In this document: positions 51,832 through 60,402 of the stretch, one piece after another
Position numbering within the stretch: position 1 is the stretch's first letter
Layout of the letters: each line of letters opens with the position of its first letter
Assembly (NCBI GenBank): GCA_017624235.1
Contig: JAGANL010000051.1
Location: 1 to 64,000 of the forward strand
Origin: Lachnospiraceae bacterium
Lineage (GTDB): Bacteria; Bacillota; Clostridia; Lachnospirales; Lachnospiraceae
Length of the DNA stretch: 64,000 bases
Direction: 5' to 3'
Position numbers and translations under genes: made by a program
Notes under the pieces: model-generated
Told to the model about the DNA's origin: nothing
Database searches by the model: none
The model's input: only the letters and a program-made list of their open reading frames with translations

Positions 51832-54800
51832 CTATTTCAGGTAAAACAGCTTCTGCACCATATAGGCCGTCTCCTCATATTCCCTCAGAAGTCCGTCCAC
51901 CGTATCATAGTCCTGAAGCATCCATGCTGTCACAATGTCATTGAGCACACCGTATCTGGTATTTTCCTGTTCTCTTCCCATTTCATTGTTCGTCAGTGTC
52001 CCGCTGGAGGTGAGCACGGACTTTCCATCGGTTTCCTCCGAAATGTAATACTGCAGCTTCTCTCCAAAGAACAGAATGAACTGCCGTACAAAAATGCCTC
52101 CATACATATGCTGCATTTCTTCGGTACAGTACTGCGGTTCTTCACCATCCTCCTTCTCAATCAGATAGTGGATGACCACACGGCTTTCCGGACGTGCACA
52201 GTATTCCAGAAAGGTCTTATCCTGAAATTCATCCAGTCTTCCACCCATCCGGTCAAATTTCCGAAAGAATGGAAAATAGATACCCTGTTTTACAAATTCG
52301 TTTCCAAATTCCCGGACGGCACGCAGTCTCACCTCCTGCTGCGCCGCTGCCTGTTCCTGCGTCTTCCCGTTTTCCGGACCGTTGAGAGCCTCTTCCTCCG
52401 ACAGATACTTTAACCATGCCGCTTTGACCACAAAGGGAAGCGTCTCCCCCTGCATATACATCCTCTCGATCAGCTCCCAGGCAAACGGCTCCATGACCTT
52501 ATCCTTTACAAAATACTCAAAGGACAGATAAGAAAGAAATGCCAGAGCGATATCCGTCCGTGGGGTACGCGCTACATAGGATTCAAAAATCTGTACGCTC
52601 TCCCCTACATAGCTGTCCGTATAGAGAAGCTGCATCAAAAGCCTCTCCTCCAGAGCATAGGTTTCCACCTCGAAATTCTTTGCCGCTTTCCAGATATCAC
52701 GCATCTGTTTGATTGTGCCTTCAAAATGCGCCACCAGATACTTCAAAATTTCCTCATTATACTTGCCCCGCTGGAACGCATAATAAACGACATTCGTAAA
52801 CCGTTCATCCTCGCAGTATTCTCCTGAGCTTAAAACCCTGCTGCATAAGCGAACAATCGTCTTGGGATCCAGCCCGGCCGTTCCATACTCTTCCAGCCAT
52901 TCCAACGCCTTTCCGTACATCTCCCGGATGACCATATACCGTACGATGGAAGCGCGCTGTATCTGACCAAGCCCCTCCGGCTTCAGCTCCTGCAGCAAAA
53001 GCTCCATCTGGATTTCCTTATCCTGATCAAAATAATACTTTAGCAGCATACCCGCCACCTCCAGGCGACACTCTTTCTCCACCTCTTCGGAGGCCTCAAT
53101 TCTGGCAGCCCGTGCCACATTCGTCTCATCCACACCTGCGGCATGTCTGCTGCTTAAGCAAAGATACAGATCCAGATTCAGATCATCTGACACATACTGT
53201 ACTGCCTCCCTCATGACAGAACGGTTTGCAAACATCCGTTCCACCCGGAAGCTGCGGCCTGCCACATAACGTCTGCCGCCTGCATCCTGAAGGCATAGCT
53301 TCTCTTCCTCCCCATAAAGCGGAAGATATGCTTTTTTATCTATGACCGGAAAAATCTCCTCTTCCTTCTTTCGTGCATACCGAACCACTACCGAACGGAT
53401 ATCCTCATCCTCCACCTGTACACAGCAGCAGAAGGCTGCATAGACACAATCCGCTGCCTGTTCCTTCCGAATCTGGTCATTCACGACATTCTGATACAGA
53501 TATACCAGATTCCGATTGATTCTCCTATTGGAAAACTGGATACGCACAAAACGCTCAATGTCAGCCCGGTAGGTCTGATACATCTCCGGCTGATCCTCCT
53601 TATGCCTTACGACATAGGCATACAAAAAAGCATTGTGCTCATAATCCAATGTGCTGCGGTAGGCAAAATACATCAACACCATACGCGGAATCTCTCCGCT
53701 GTAATCCTCCGGCACCGACATCATATAATATTCGTACAGCCGCATAATGCGCAAGCCCTTTTTCACAGCCAGCTCATACCATGAAAAATATTCAGCTCCG
53801 GTACAGCTTCCCTTAATCAAAAGCGTACAGATGGCCTGCAGTGTTTCGCTGTCTCCGGTCTTCTTATAGCAGGCCTTTAAAATATCATACAATGGCGCTG
53901 AAAACTGCTTCGTCCGGTTTACCAGATAATGGATCTGTCCGACCACATCCTCGGTCAGTATATCATTCCGGGCGGCAAACAGCAGAATCTGTATTTCAAA
54001 ATCCTTCAGCCGTATGAGCAGCATCGGATTGCTCTCCACTAAATGTAAAGCTTCAATATAAAAGACCGGGCTGTAGCACCCCTGATAGAAAAGCTCCTCT
54101 AGGAACATCCACTTTCTCGACGAACTGCGCTCAAAGCCCTCTTCCAGATACAGAAGCAGCCATGCGATACGCCACTTTCCCGGATTCGACCGGTAGATCG
54201 CACGAATTTCCCTCGTTATCTGATCTGCATACTGCGCATCCTGACTGACCAGAGAGTTCAGATACAGATAATAGCAATACAGGGAGTCCTTATCCTCCCC
54301 TTCACTGTAATATTTTAAGAACGGCTCCACACGGCTTAACAGCCACTTTGCCTCATTATAGCGTTCCTTTGTCACAAGCAGCTGTACCTTGAACAGATGC
54401 CCCGCCACATTACGGCTGTCCACTGAAATCCATTCCTCGATAATCCGCTCCGATTCCTCCATCCAGGTCGCTTCACTGATCTTACGCATCCGATAAGCCA
54501 GATAGTATTGCATCAATTGGATGTTTAAATGCTTTTTGTGCATACGGATACGCTTCACCTGAGAACGCCCGCTGTTCTGAACCGTAATCGGCACACGGAT
54601 TTCCTGATAGGCATTATAAAAGCGGATGCTGCCGTAATTGTTACCGGCGTGCAGACCCTCCGCATGAATATAAAAGGCACATTTACAGACATTCCCTAAA
54701 AAATCGTCATCGGTCAAGACATCCTTTTCCAGAGACAGAAAATCCCCGTCCACCTGTGCATTCAGTCTGGTATAGCCCCAACCGTTTCTGGTCACCTGAA

Positions 54801-55449
54801 GAAGCTCTGCCGTCACCCCGGCCATGTCACGATAGACCAGCTCTTCCTTTTCCACAAGATATTCCACCGGCTGCTTTTTATGGATTTCCAACAAAAATTC
54901 TTCCACATTCTGCTCATTTGCCTCTCCTGCACAAAGCAGGCGGTACGCTTCCCTGTACTGCCTGTCATTTCCCCGAAAGATACCCGGAAACTGTGGACTG
55001 TAAAAAAGCCTGACCGCCTCTTCCCAGTTCGTCTTTGCCAGATTGGCAAAGTGGAACAGGTTCTTGATATCGCCCATACTGCTGCTCATTTTGAAATATT
55101 CTACATTGACCACGTATGGAAGAGAATACTCGCCCTGATTGGAAATGACCTCAAGCTCTCCCTGTAATACCTCGCCCTCATCCATGCCGCATCCGTCAAA
55201 GGTATAAAAAATCTCTGCTTCATGCTCATCAAAAGTAGACGTATCACATACCATCCGGTTCTGATGCGACAGGATCGTGCCCCGGATTTCCCTCTTTTCA
55301 GACGAACGTATCGAGAAGCTCCCCCGGTATACCTCGTCCTTTTTGATATTCAGTTCCAGCCTTGGACATGAAAATTCGAGGGTTCCCGGCTCATAACAGA
55401 AATCCCCGTCCAAATATTCCCTGATTACCTTGTCCAAAACCCTCACCAC
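51832..55449 (-). CDS. Large Ig-like and helical-repeat protein, probable DUF5717
   Basis: A 1205-residue protein, first gene of the four-gene unit. Residues 1-120 and about 205-300 are beta-rich, Ig-like modules (YRGSFSIRSSEKREIRGTIL; later NYGSIRFYNAYQEIRVPITV). From about 310 to the end it consists of pairs of amphipathic helices, TPR/HAT-like and degenerate, e.g. SVDSRNVAGHLFKVQLLVTK. No signal peptide or transmembrane segment is seen, so it is cytoplasmic. I recall this architecture as DUF5717 from Lachnospiraceae genomes, always near the Hsp70-like gene; not checked. A scaffold or client-binding partner of the ATPase is the simplest reading. Upstream lies a divergent PLP enzyme gene. 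Confidence 0.72.
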   Translation of the reverse strand: MVRVLDKVIREYLDGDFCYEPGTLEFSCPRLELNIKKDEVYRGSFSIRSSEKREIRGTILSHQNRMVCDTSTFDEHEAEIFYTFDGCGMDEGEVLQGELEVISNQGEYSLPYVVNVEYFKMSSSMGDIKNLFHFANLAKTNWEEAVRLFYSPQFPGIFRGNDRQYREAYRLLCAGEANEQNVEEFLLEIHKKQPVEYLVEKEELVYRDMAGVTAELLQVTRNGWGYTRLNAQVDGDFLSLEKDVLTDDDFLGNVCKCAFYIHAEGLHAGNNYGSIRFYNAYQEIRVPITVQNSGRSQVKRIRMHKKHLNIQLMQYYLAYRMRKISEATWMEESERIIEEWISVDSRNVAGHLFKVQLLVTKERYNEAKWLLSRVEPFLKYYSEGEDKDSLYCYYLYLNSLVSQDAQYADQITREIRAIYRSNPGKWRIAWLLLYLEEGFERSSSRKWMFLEELFYQGCYSPVFYIEALHLVESNPMLLIRLKDFEIQILLFAARNDILTEDVVGQIHYLVNRTKQFSAPLYDILKACYKKTGDSETLQAICTLLIKGSCTGAEYFSWYELAVKKGLRIMRLYEYYMMSVPEDYSGEIPRMVLMYFAYRSTLDYEHNAFLYAYVVRHKEDQPEMYQTYRADIERFVRIQFSNRRINRNLVYLYQNVVNDQIRKEQAADCVYAAFCCCVQVEDEDIRSVVVRYARKKEEEIFPVIDKKAYLPLYGEEEKLCLQDAGGRRYVAGRSFRVERMFANRSVMREAVQYVSDDLNLDLYLCLSSRHAAGVDETNVARAARIEASEEVEKECRLEVAGMLLKYYFDQDKEIQMELLLQELKPEGLGQIQRASIVRYMVIREMYGKALEWLEEYGTAGLDPKTIVRLCSRVLSSGEYCEDERFTNVVYYAFQRGKYNEEILKYLVAHFEGTIKQMRDIWKAAKNFEVETYALEERLLMQLLYTDSYVGESVQIFESYVARTPRTDIALAFLSYLSFEYFVKDKVMEPFAWELIERMYMQGETLPFVVKAAWLKYLSEEEALNGPENGKTQEQAAAQQEVRLRAVREFGNEFVKQGIYFPFFRKFDRMGGRLDEFQDKTFLEYCARPESRVVIHYLIEKEDGEEPQYCTEEMQHMYGGIFVRQFILFFGEKLQYYISEETDGKSVLTSSGTLTNNEMGREQENTRYGVLNDIVTAWMLQDYDTVDGLLREYEETAYMVQKLFYLK

Positions 55450-55459
55450 GCTTTTCTTC

Positions 55460-55488
55460 TTGTTTTCTGCACTGTCTTTTCATATAAT
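55460..55488 (+). promoter_or_regulatory. Promoter of the PLP enzyme gene
   Basis: TTGTTT (55460-55465), 17 bp, TATAAT (55483-55488), about 75 bp before the start codon. The 90-bp divergent region must also hold the promoter of the four-gene operon; TTGCCT with TATGAA on the minus strand is a weak candidate. Confidence 0.55.
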
Positions 55489-55560
55489 AAGATAAAAATT
55501 CAGGCAAAATAGATTTGACCATATTATATCATTATCTGACACATGAACGCAAGGAAAGGA

Positions 55561-56673
55561 ATGAAACTTCGTATGATACAGCACAAGGAACATTTTCACG
55601 GAAGTGATTTGGAAAAGATTGAGAAGGTTTATGGCATCAGAAGGGAGGAGATTGTCAGTTTTTCCGCCAATGTCAATCCACTTGGAATCTGTCCCCGGAT
55701 GAAGGAGGCGCTTTCCTCCCATCTGGATGTCGTCACCTCCTACCCGGATCGGGAATATACCGCTCTCAGGCAGGCGATTGCCTCCTATTGCGGCACAGAT
55801 GCCTCCTATGTCATGGTAGGCAACGGCTCCACAGAGCTGATTTCCCTTTTTATCAAAAGCAGGCACCCCAGACAGGCTCTGATTCTGGCTCCTACCTATT
55901 CGGAATATGAACGCGAGATTGGGTTAAGCGGCGGTACATGCCACTACTTTACTCTGCATGCAGACAATGGATTTGCTTTGAATATCGATGCTTTAACAGA
56001 AGAGCTTACGGCCAAGCAGATTGATCTGCTCATTCTGTGTAATCCGAACAACCCTACCTCAACTGCTCTGACCAAAGAAGTGATGGAATCCATCCTGGCT
56101 TATGCACAGTCTCACGGCATCGGTGTCATCGTGGATGAAACCTACTGTGAGTTTACACCGGATGTGGAAGCATACAGCGCCATTTCTCTGGTGCCTTCCT
56201 ATTCGTGTCTGGTAGTTCTGCGCGGCGTTTCCAAATTCTTCGCCTCCCCCGGACTGCGCCTGGGCTATGCGGTGACAAGCGATGAAGGGCTCTTGTCCTA
56301 TATTCGTGAGCATAAGGATCCCTGGACCATCAATTCTCTTGCCGATCTGGCCGGACAGGTCATGTTCACGGACACCGAATACATCCAGGGCGTGCGCTCC
56401 CTCATCCAGACCGAACGCACCCGGGTCTGCGAACGTCTTCGTGCCATTCCCGGACTGACGGTATTTGAACCCTATGCCAATTTCGTGCTGCTGCGTATTG
56501 ACCGACCCGCCCGAAATGCCGCCCAGCTTTTCGATGCCGCCATCCGTCAAAAAATGATGATCCGTGACTGCTCCACCTTTCCCGGACTGACCGAACAATA
56601 CTTCCGCCTCTGCTTTATGCTGCCCGAAGACAATGACAGACTGCTTACCCTGATAGAAGAATTTTTTGCCTGA
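55561..56673 (+). CDS. PLP-dependent aminotransferase, CobD/HisC-like
   Basis: Class I/II aminotransferase fold, 370 residues from the ATG at 55561 (AAGGA five bases upstream; an ATG six codons earlier is open too). HFHGSDLEKIEKVYGI and VSFSANVNPLGI resemble threonine-phosphate decarboxylase. LILCNPNNPTSTAL binds cofactor, IVDETYCEFTP has the Asp, and the Schiff-base Lys is in LRGVSKFFASPGLRLGY. It could be a second CobD, a histidinol-phosphate aminotransferase or a related decarboxylase; the sequence alone does not settle this. Its stop is 12 bp before the second palindromic element. Confidence 0.85.
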   Translation: MKLRMIQHKEHFHGSDLEKIEKVYGIRREEIVSFSANVNPLGICPRMKEALSSHLDVVTSYPDREYTALRQAIASYCGTDASYVMVGNGSTELISLFIKSRHPRQALILAPTYSEYEREIGLSGGTCHYFTLHADNGFALNIDALTEELTAKQIDLLILCNPNNPTSTALTKEVMESILAYAQSHGIGVIVDETYCEFTPDVEAYSAISLVPSYSCLVVLRGVSKFFASPGLRLGYAVTSDEGLLSYIREHKDPWTINSLADLAGQVMFTDTEYIQGVRSLIQTERTRVCERLRAIPGLTVFEPYANFVLLRIDRPARNAAQLFDAAIRQKMMIRDCSTFPGLTEQYFRLCFMLPEDNDRLLTLIEEFFA

Positions 56674-56684
56674 CATCTCAGCCA

Positions 56685-56976
56685 GATATTGCGCCAGCGC
56701 CAGCCGCCGCCCTCGCCGGACAGACCCCGCTGCAAAAATTCCGGGCCATGCATAGGGACTGCGCGTTTTCTTAATGGAGCTTTCAAAAAACCAGGGAAAA
56801 ATCGGCAAGGAGGCCGATTTTAGGCTTCCCTATGCAAGGAGGCACATGGAAGCCGCCCCGACCTCCTGTCAATACCCCAATGCTCCATTTAGAAAACCTC
56901 AGTCCGTATGCCGGCCCGGAATTTTTGCAGCGGGGTCTGTCCGGCGAGGGCGGCGGCTGGCGCTGGCGCAATATCT
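56685..56976 (+). repeat. Large palindromic element, copy 2 (3'-UTR structured element)
   Basis: Arms of about 96 bp (56685-56780 and 56881-56976) are inverted; the outer 63 bp are perfectly complementary. The 100-bp centre folds into AAATCGGC-AAGGAG-GCCGATTT and GGCTTC...TGC-AAGGAG-GCA...GAAGCC. The inner arm parts read GTTTTCTTAATGGAGC and GCTCCATTTAGAAAAC, the same motif as copy 1 with a paired change. It begins 12 bp after the stop of the PLP enzyme gene in sense orientation, and the next promoter starts 20 bp after it. It holds no credible gene and no T-run. Arms are very GC-rich compared with the surroundings. Confidence 0.88.
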
Positions 56977-56995
56977 TCCTCTCGTAAAAAAGTAC

Positions 56996-57046
56996 TTGAC
57001 ATTTTTCTCTTTTGTCGTATTATTGTATTAAGCACTTGTTACAATA
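56996..57046 (+). promoter_or_regulatory. Promoter and operator of the GntR-ABC operon
   Basis: TTGACA (56996-57001), 16 bp, TATTAT (57018-57023). The inverted repeat TATTGTA (57021-57027) and TACAATA (57040-57046), 12 bp apart, overlaps the -10 box and start point and is a good operator for the GntR protein encoded next. Confidence 0.7.
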
Positions 57047-57067
57047 GCACAAGAAAGGAGCGATGAA

Positions 57068-57436
57068 ATGGCATGGACACTTGATTCAGACAGACCTATT
57101 TACCTTCAGTTGGTAGAAATAATCCAGATGCGTATCGTATCCGGTATCTACAAAGCCGGAGACCGTCTTCCCAGTGTACGGGAGCTTGCCACCGAGGCAG
57201 GGGTAAATCCCAATACGATGCAGAAGGCCTTCGCAGAGCTGGAACGCAGTGGACTGATTTTCACACAACGCACCAGCGGTAGAACCGTTACCGAAAACAC
57301 CGAATTGATTTTCTCAATTCGCGAATCGCTGGCAAGAGAACAGTTAATGCAGTTCTTCTCCAAAATGAAGGAGCTTGGCTATGAACAGACAGAAATAACT
57401 GCCCTGATCAATCAGGCAGCTGAGGAGGGAAAATAA
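57068..57436 (+). CDS. GntR family regulator, YtrA subfamily
   Basis: A short, 122-residue GntR regulator. Residues 10-75 are the winged helix (PIYLQLVEIIQMRIVSGIYK, then LPSVRELATEAGVNPNTMQK). Residues 76-122 form a helical dimerisation tail typical of YtrA, with no ligand domain. Such proteins repress the ABC transporter genes that follow, often in response to cell-wall antibiotics. The ABC gene starts four bases after the stop codon. GAAAGGAG lies before the ATG. Confidence 0.92.
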   Translation: MAWTLDSDRPIYLQLVEIIQMRIVSGIYKAGDRLPSVRELATEAGVNPNTMQKAFAELERSGLIFTQRTSGRTVTENTELIFSIRESLAREQLMQFFSKMKELGYEQTEITALINQAAEEGK

Positions 57437-57440
57437 ATAA

Positions 57441-58142
57441 ATGAATCCATTGGTAGAAATTAAGGGATTATCCAAATGTTATGAAGGGAAAAAAATGGCG
57501 CTCGACAATTTGAACCTGACCCTGCCGAGAGGCCGCATCATCGGTCTGTTGGGACCTAACGGCAGCGGTAAAACGACGCTGATCAAGCTGATGACCGGAC
57601 TGCTTACACCCACCTCCGGCAGCATTACCGTAAACGGTACGCCAATCGGTATTTTCACCAAAAGCCGTATCGCTTATCTGCCGGAACGCACCTATCTGCA
57701 AAGCAATATGAAGGTGAATGACATGATTGAGTTCTTTACGGAATTCTATCCTGACTTCCGCAAGGAAAAGGCCTATGAAATGCTGAACGCTCTGGGTATC
57801 GAACCAAAGGCTTCCTTAAAAACGCTTTCCAAAGGCACGAAGGAAAAGGTACAGCTGATTCTTGTCATGAGCCGGGATGCGGATCTCTATATACTCGATG
57901 AGCCGATTGCCGGTGTAGACCCGGCTGCCAGAGATTACATCCTGCGCACCATCATCAGCAATTACAATGAAAATGCCACCGTACTGCTTTCCACACATTT
58001 GATTACCGATATTGAAAGCATACTGGATGAGGTTGTTTTCATCCGTTACGGACAGCTTGTCCTTTACAATTCCGTGGATAACATCCGTGAGCATTTCGGC
58101 AAATCCATCGACGCATATTTCAGGGAGGTATTCGCATGTTAG
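57441..58142 (+). CDS. ABC transporter ATPase (BcrA/YtrB type)
   Basis: A 233-residue ATPase. Walker A LLGPNGSGKTTLIKLM, a variant signature LSKGTKEKVQLIL in place of LSGGQ, Walker B DLYILDEPIAGVDP, and the switch His in LLSTHLITD. Works with the six-helix protein of the next gene, whose start lies within its last codons (7-bp overlap). Transporters of this type, under YtrA-like regulators, handle lantibiotics, bacitracin-like compounds or cell-wall precursors. Confidence 0.92.
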   Translation: MNPLVEIKGLSKCYEGKKMALDNLNLTLPRGRIIGLLGPNGSGKTTLIKLMTGLLTPTSGSITVNGTPIGIFTKSRIAYLPERTYLQSNMKVNDMIEFFTEFYPDFRKEKAYEMLNALGIEPKASLKTLSKGTKEKVQLILVMSRDADLYILDEPIAGVDPAARDYILRTIISNYNENATVLLSTHLITDIESILDEVVFIRYGQLVLYNSVDNIREHFGKSIDAYFREVFAC

Positions 58143-58957
58143 GAAAATTAACCAAATTTGAATTTCGCGCCGTCAATAAGGTTCTCCTTTTGATCAACGC
58201 CTTCACAGTGCTGTTGACCCTTATTGGCTGCCTGACCTTTGCATCTCCCCTCTGGGATTTTGAATCAGCTTACACAGGCGTGCTGGCCATGTCCTCTATC
58301 CTGATCTATTATATCGCCATCATTGCAATCAGCCTTTTCTGCTGTGTCTATCTGGCGGTACGCTTTTATAAGAACCTGTATACGGATGAAGGCTACCTGA
58401 TGCATACGCTTCCCGTCACGCCAAGGGAACTGATTCTCTCCAAAACGATCGCTGCCTTCTGCTGGCTTTTGATTACCGGACTTTTAATCTGCTTCAGCGT
58501 TTGTGCGATTTTGGGAAGCGCATACTTAAAATTCGGTGTGGAGGAATTTGAGGATATCAGCAATGTATTTTTTGCGCTGAACGATTTCACAAAGGAAGTA
58601 TACGATATGTCCCTGACCGGCTTCTGCATTTTTATGATCGTGGCTATGGTGGTTGGAAGCTTCAGCAGCATCTTTATGATTTATGCTGCCATTTCCGTCG
58701 GTCAGCTGATGCACAAGCACAAGGTTCTGGGTTCCATCTGCTGCTATATCGGCTTTTATTTTATCCAGCAGACCTTATCCATGATTACCATGATTCCTTA
58801 CTGGGTCAAGATATTCACTCTGGATTTTCCAGAAGACGGCCTGGGCTCCTATATGAAATACCAGCTAACGATCAGCATCATTCTGTCAGCAGTTCTTGCC
58901 GTAATTTATTATATCATTACAGAATACATGATGAAAAAGAAGCTCAATCTGGATTAG
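58136..58957 (+). CDS. ABC transporter membrane protein
   Basis: A 273-residue membrane protein with six predicted helices (about 19-42, 55-80, 105-135, 165-190, 197-220, 243-265). LPVTPRELILSKTIAAFCWL is a common ABC-2-type motif before helix III. It has no known substrate motif. It ends one base before the convergent SpoIID-like gene, so there is no room for an ordinary terminator. Confidence 0.85.
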   Translation: MLGKLTKFEFRAVNKVLLLINAFTVLLTLIGCLTFASPLWDFESAYTGVLAMSSILIYYIAIIAISLFCCVYLAVRFYKNLYTDEGYLMHTLPVTPRELILSKTIAAFCWLLITGLLICFSVCAILGSAYLKFGVEEFEDISNVFFALNDFTKEVYDMSLTGFCIFMIVAMVVGSFSSIFMIYAAISVGQLMHKHKVLGSICCYIGFYFIQQTLSMITMIPYWVKIFTLDFPEDGLGSYMKYQLTISIILSAVLAVIYYIITEYMMKKKLNLD

Positions 58958-58958
58958 C

Positions 58959-60299
58959 TCACCCCGGCTCTGCGATTCTGGATACTCCCACAAAGATTTC
59001 CGAAATCTCATACCAGGTCGGATAATCCACCACACCGCTCTGCGGCAGATTAAAAATACTCTGAAAGGTGCGCACCGCTTCTTCTGTAGCTGGGCCAAAG
59101 ATGCCGTCGGCACTGACCCTTGGAATAGCAGGATAATCCTGCGCAATACGGTTTAACTGCTCCTGCATCTGCCGTACCTTCTGGCCGCTGGCCCCGATGG
59201 TCAGCTCATAACCCGGCCAGGAGGACGGAACACCTGAAATGGACTCGCTGCTGTTGATATACATATCATTGCCATAATAATAATGAATGATATCAATGGC
59301 AGAATAGCCCTGATCTGCCAAATTCTTAGAGCCCCACTGGCTCAATCCGTTGCAATCCACCCTCTGCCCATCACAATATGCTGTCAGAATCGGCTGTCTC
59401 ACCCCAGGTCTTGACAGGAAATTATTAAAAATCGTATCCACCAAATAATCAATATTCTCAAAAATATTGCGTCCGTAAATCCATTTCTGGTCAAATGCAG
59501 TAGAGCTTGTAATAGTAAAATTATAGCCCTGATTCCGGTACCATTCCGTATAAACCCTATTCAGAGTAAAGGACATGATTGCCAGAATATTGGCATAGAT
59601 AGCGCTTTCCGGCCAGGTTGCATAAATTTCAGAGGACGCTACATTCTTAATATAATCCCGGTAGCGAACATAATAATTCGGAGCGGAAGCATTGGTTGGG
59701 CTGCCATCATGCACGATGATATACTCCGGGATGACGACCCGACTCAATACGATCTCCCCACTTTCTGCTGCAGGCTTAATCTCTGCCTCCGGGAATTTAG
59801 CCGGATAAGTACCATATAAGGTATGCTCCGGGATGACAATTTCTTCTTCCTCTGTCGTTTCCTCTAACGGATTCATTTCAATCGGCTGAATGGCAATCAC
59901 ATTCGGCAGTACCTCAGTTCCTGAAATTTCCACCGTTTCATAGCCGGGAGCCTCGACCAGAATATTGTACTCTGCATACGGACGCACCTCCGATGGCTCC
60001 AGACTGTAGTCAATAGGCGGTGTCGGAAGCAGGATAGCCGCTGTTCTGCCGGATTCATCCGTTCTTAAAATTCCCATAATCTGTTCCGGGTCCTCCGTCT
60101 TTGAAATCGTCACGGTAGCCCCCTCAATCGGCACTATTCCTACATCTGTGGTAACGGTGAAGCGGAGTTTCCCTTCGTTTTCATATTGCGTTTCCTCCGG
60201 GAACGGCTCCGAAGGTGCAAACGGATACACCTGCTCCGGTGTCGGCTCCTGCTGCACCTGTAGCCTGCTTTCTTGTGAGAGATGATTCTGTATAGGCAT
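58959..60299 (-). CDS. SpoIID-like protein with peptidoglycan-binding domain
   Basis: A 446-residue protein. Residues about 45-150 form a carboxypeptidase-regulatory-like beta domain (VPIEGATVTISKTEDP, APGYETVEISGTEVLP). Residues 180-355 resemble the SpoIID/LytB core (VIPEYIIVHDGSPT, then YCDGQRVDCNGLSQWGSKNL and IIHYYYGNDMYI). Residues 365-440 are a PG_binding_1 domain (GQKVRQMQEQLNRIA, FGPATEEAVRTFQSIF). A cell-wall or spore-coat-related role is likely. No signal peptide is visible, so it may be loaded into the spore or leave by another route. Similar proteins are common in Lachnospiraceae; exact activity unknown. Confidence 0.8.
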   Translation of the reverse strand: MPIQNHLSQESRLQVQQEPTPEQVYPFAPSEPFPEETQYENEGKLRFTVTTDVGIVPIEGATVTISKTEDPEQIMGILRTDESGRTAAILLPTPPIDYSLEPSEVRPYAEYNILVEAPGYETVEISGTEVLPNVIAIQPIEMNPLEETTEEEEIVIPEHTLYGTYPAKFPEAEIKPAAESGEIVLSRVVIPEYIIVHDGSPTNASAPNYYVRYRDYIKNVASSEIYATWPESAIYANILAIMSFTLNRVYTEWYRNQGYNFTITSSTAFDQKWIYGRNIFENIDYLVDTIFNNFLSRPGVRQPILTAYCDGQRVDCNGLSQWGSKNLADQGYSAIDIIHYYYGNDMYINSSESISGVPSSWPGYELTIGASGQKVRQMQEQLNRIAQDYPAIPRVSADGIFGPATEEAVRTFQSIFNLPQSGVVDYPTWYEISEIFVGVSRIAEPG

Positions 60300-60360
60300 G
60301 AATTGACCTCATAGATAGTTCCTTATCAACAGAATATGCAAAAATCCATAAATAGTACAC

Positions 60361-60394
60361 AAAAAAGGAAGCCACATCAATCCAGGGCTTCCTT
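60361..60394 (-). terminator. Terminator after htpG
   Basis: On the minus strand GGAAGCC and GGCTTCC pair across a 12-base loop, followed by six T residues. It starts about 10 bp after the htpG stop codon. Confidence 0.85.
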
Positions 60395-60402
60395 TTCATA
60401 AC

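Noticed and set aside
56797-56853. AAGGAGG in the loops of palindromic copy 2 as ribosome binding sites for hidden genes
   Set aside because: No start codon with a credible frame follows at the right distance, and copy 1 has CGGA/TGGA in the same loops.
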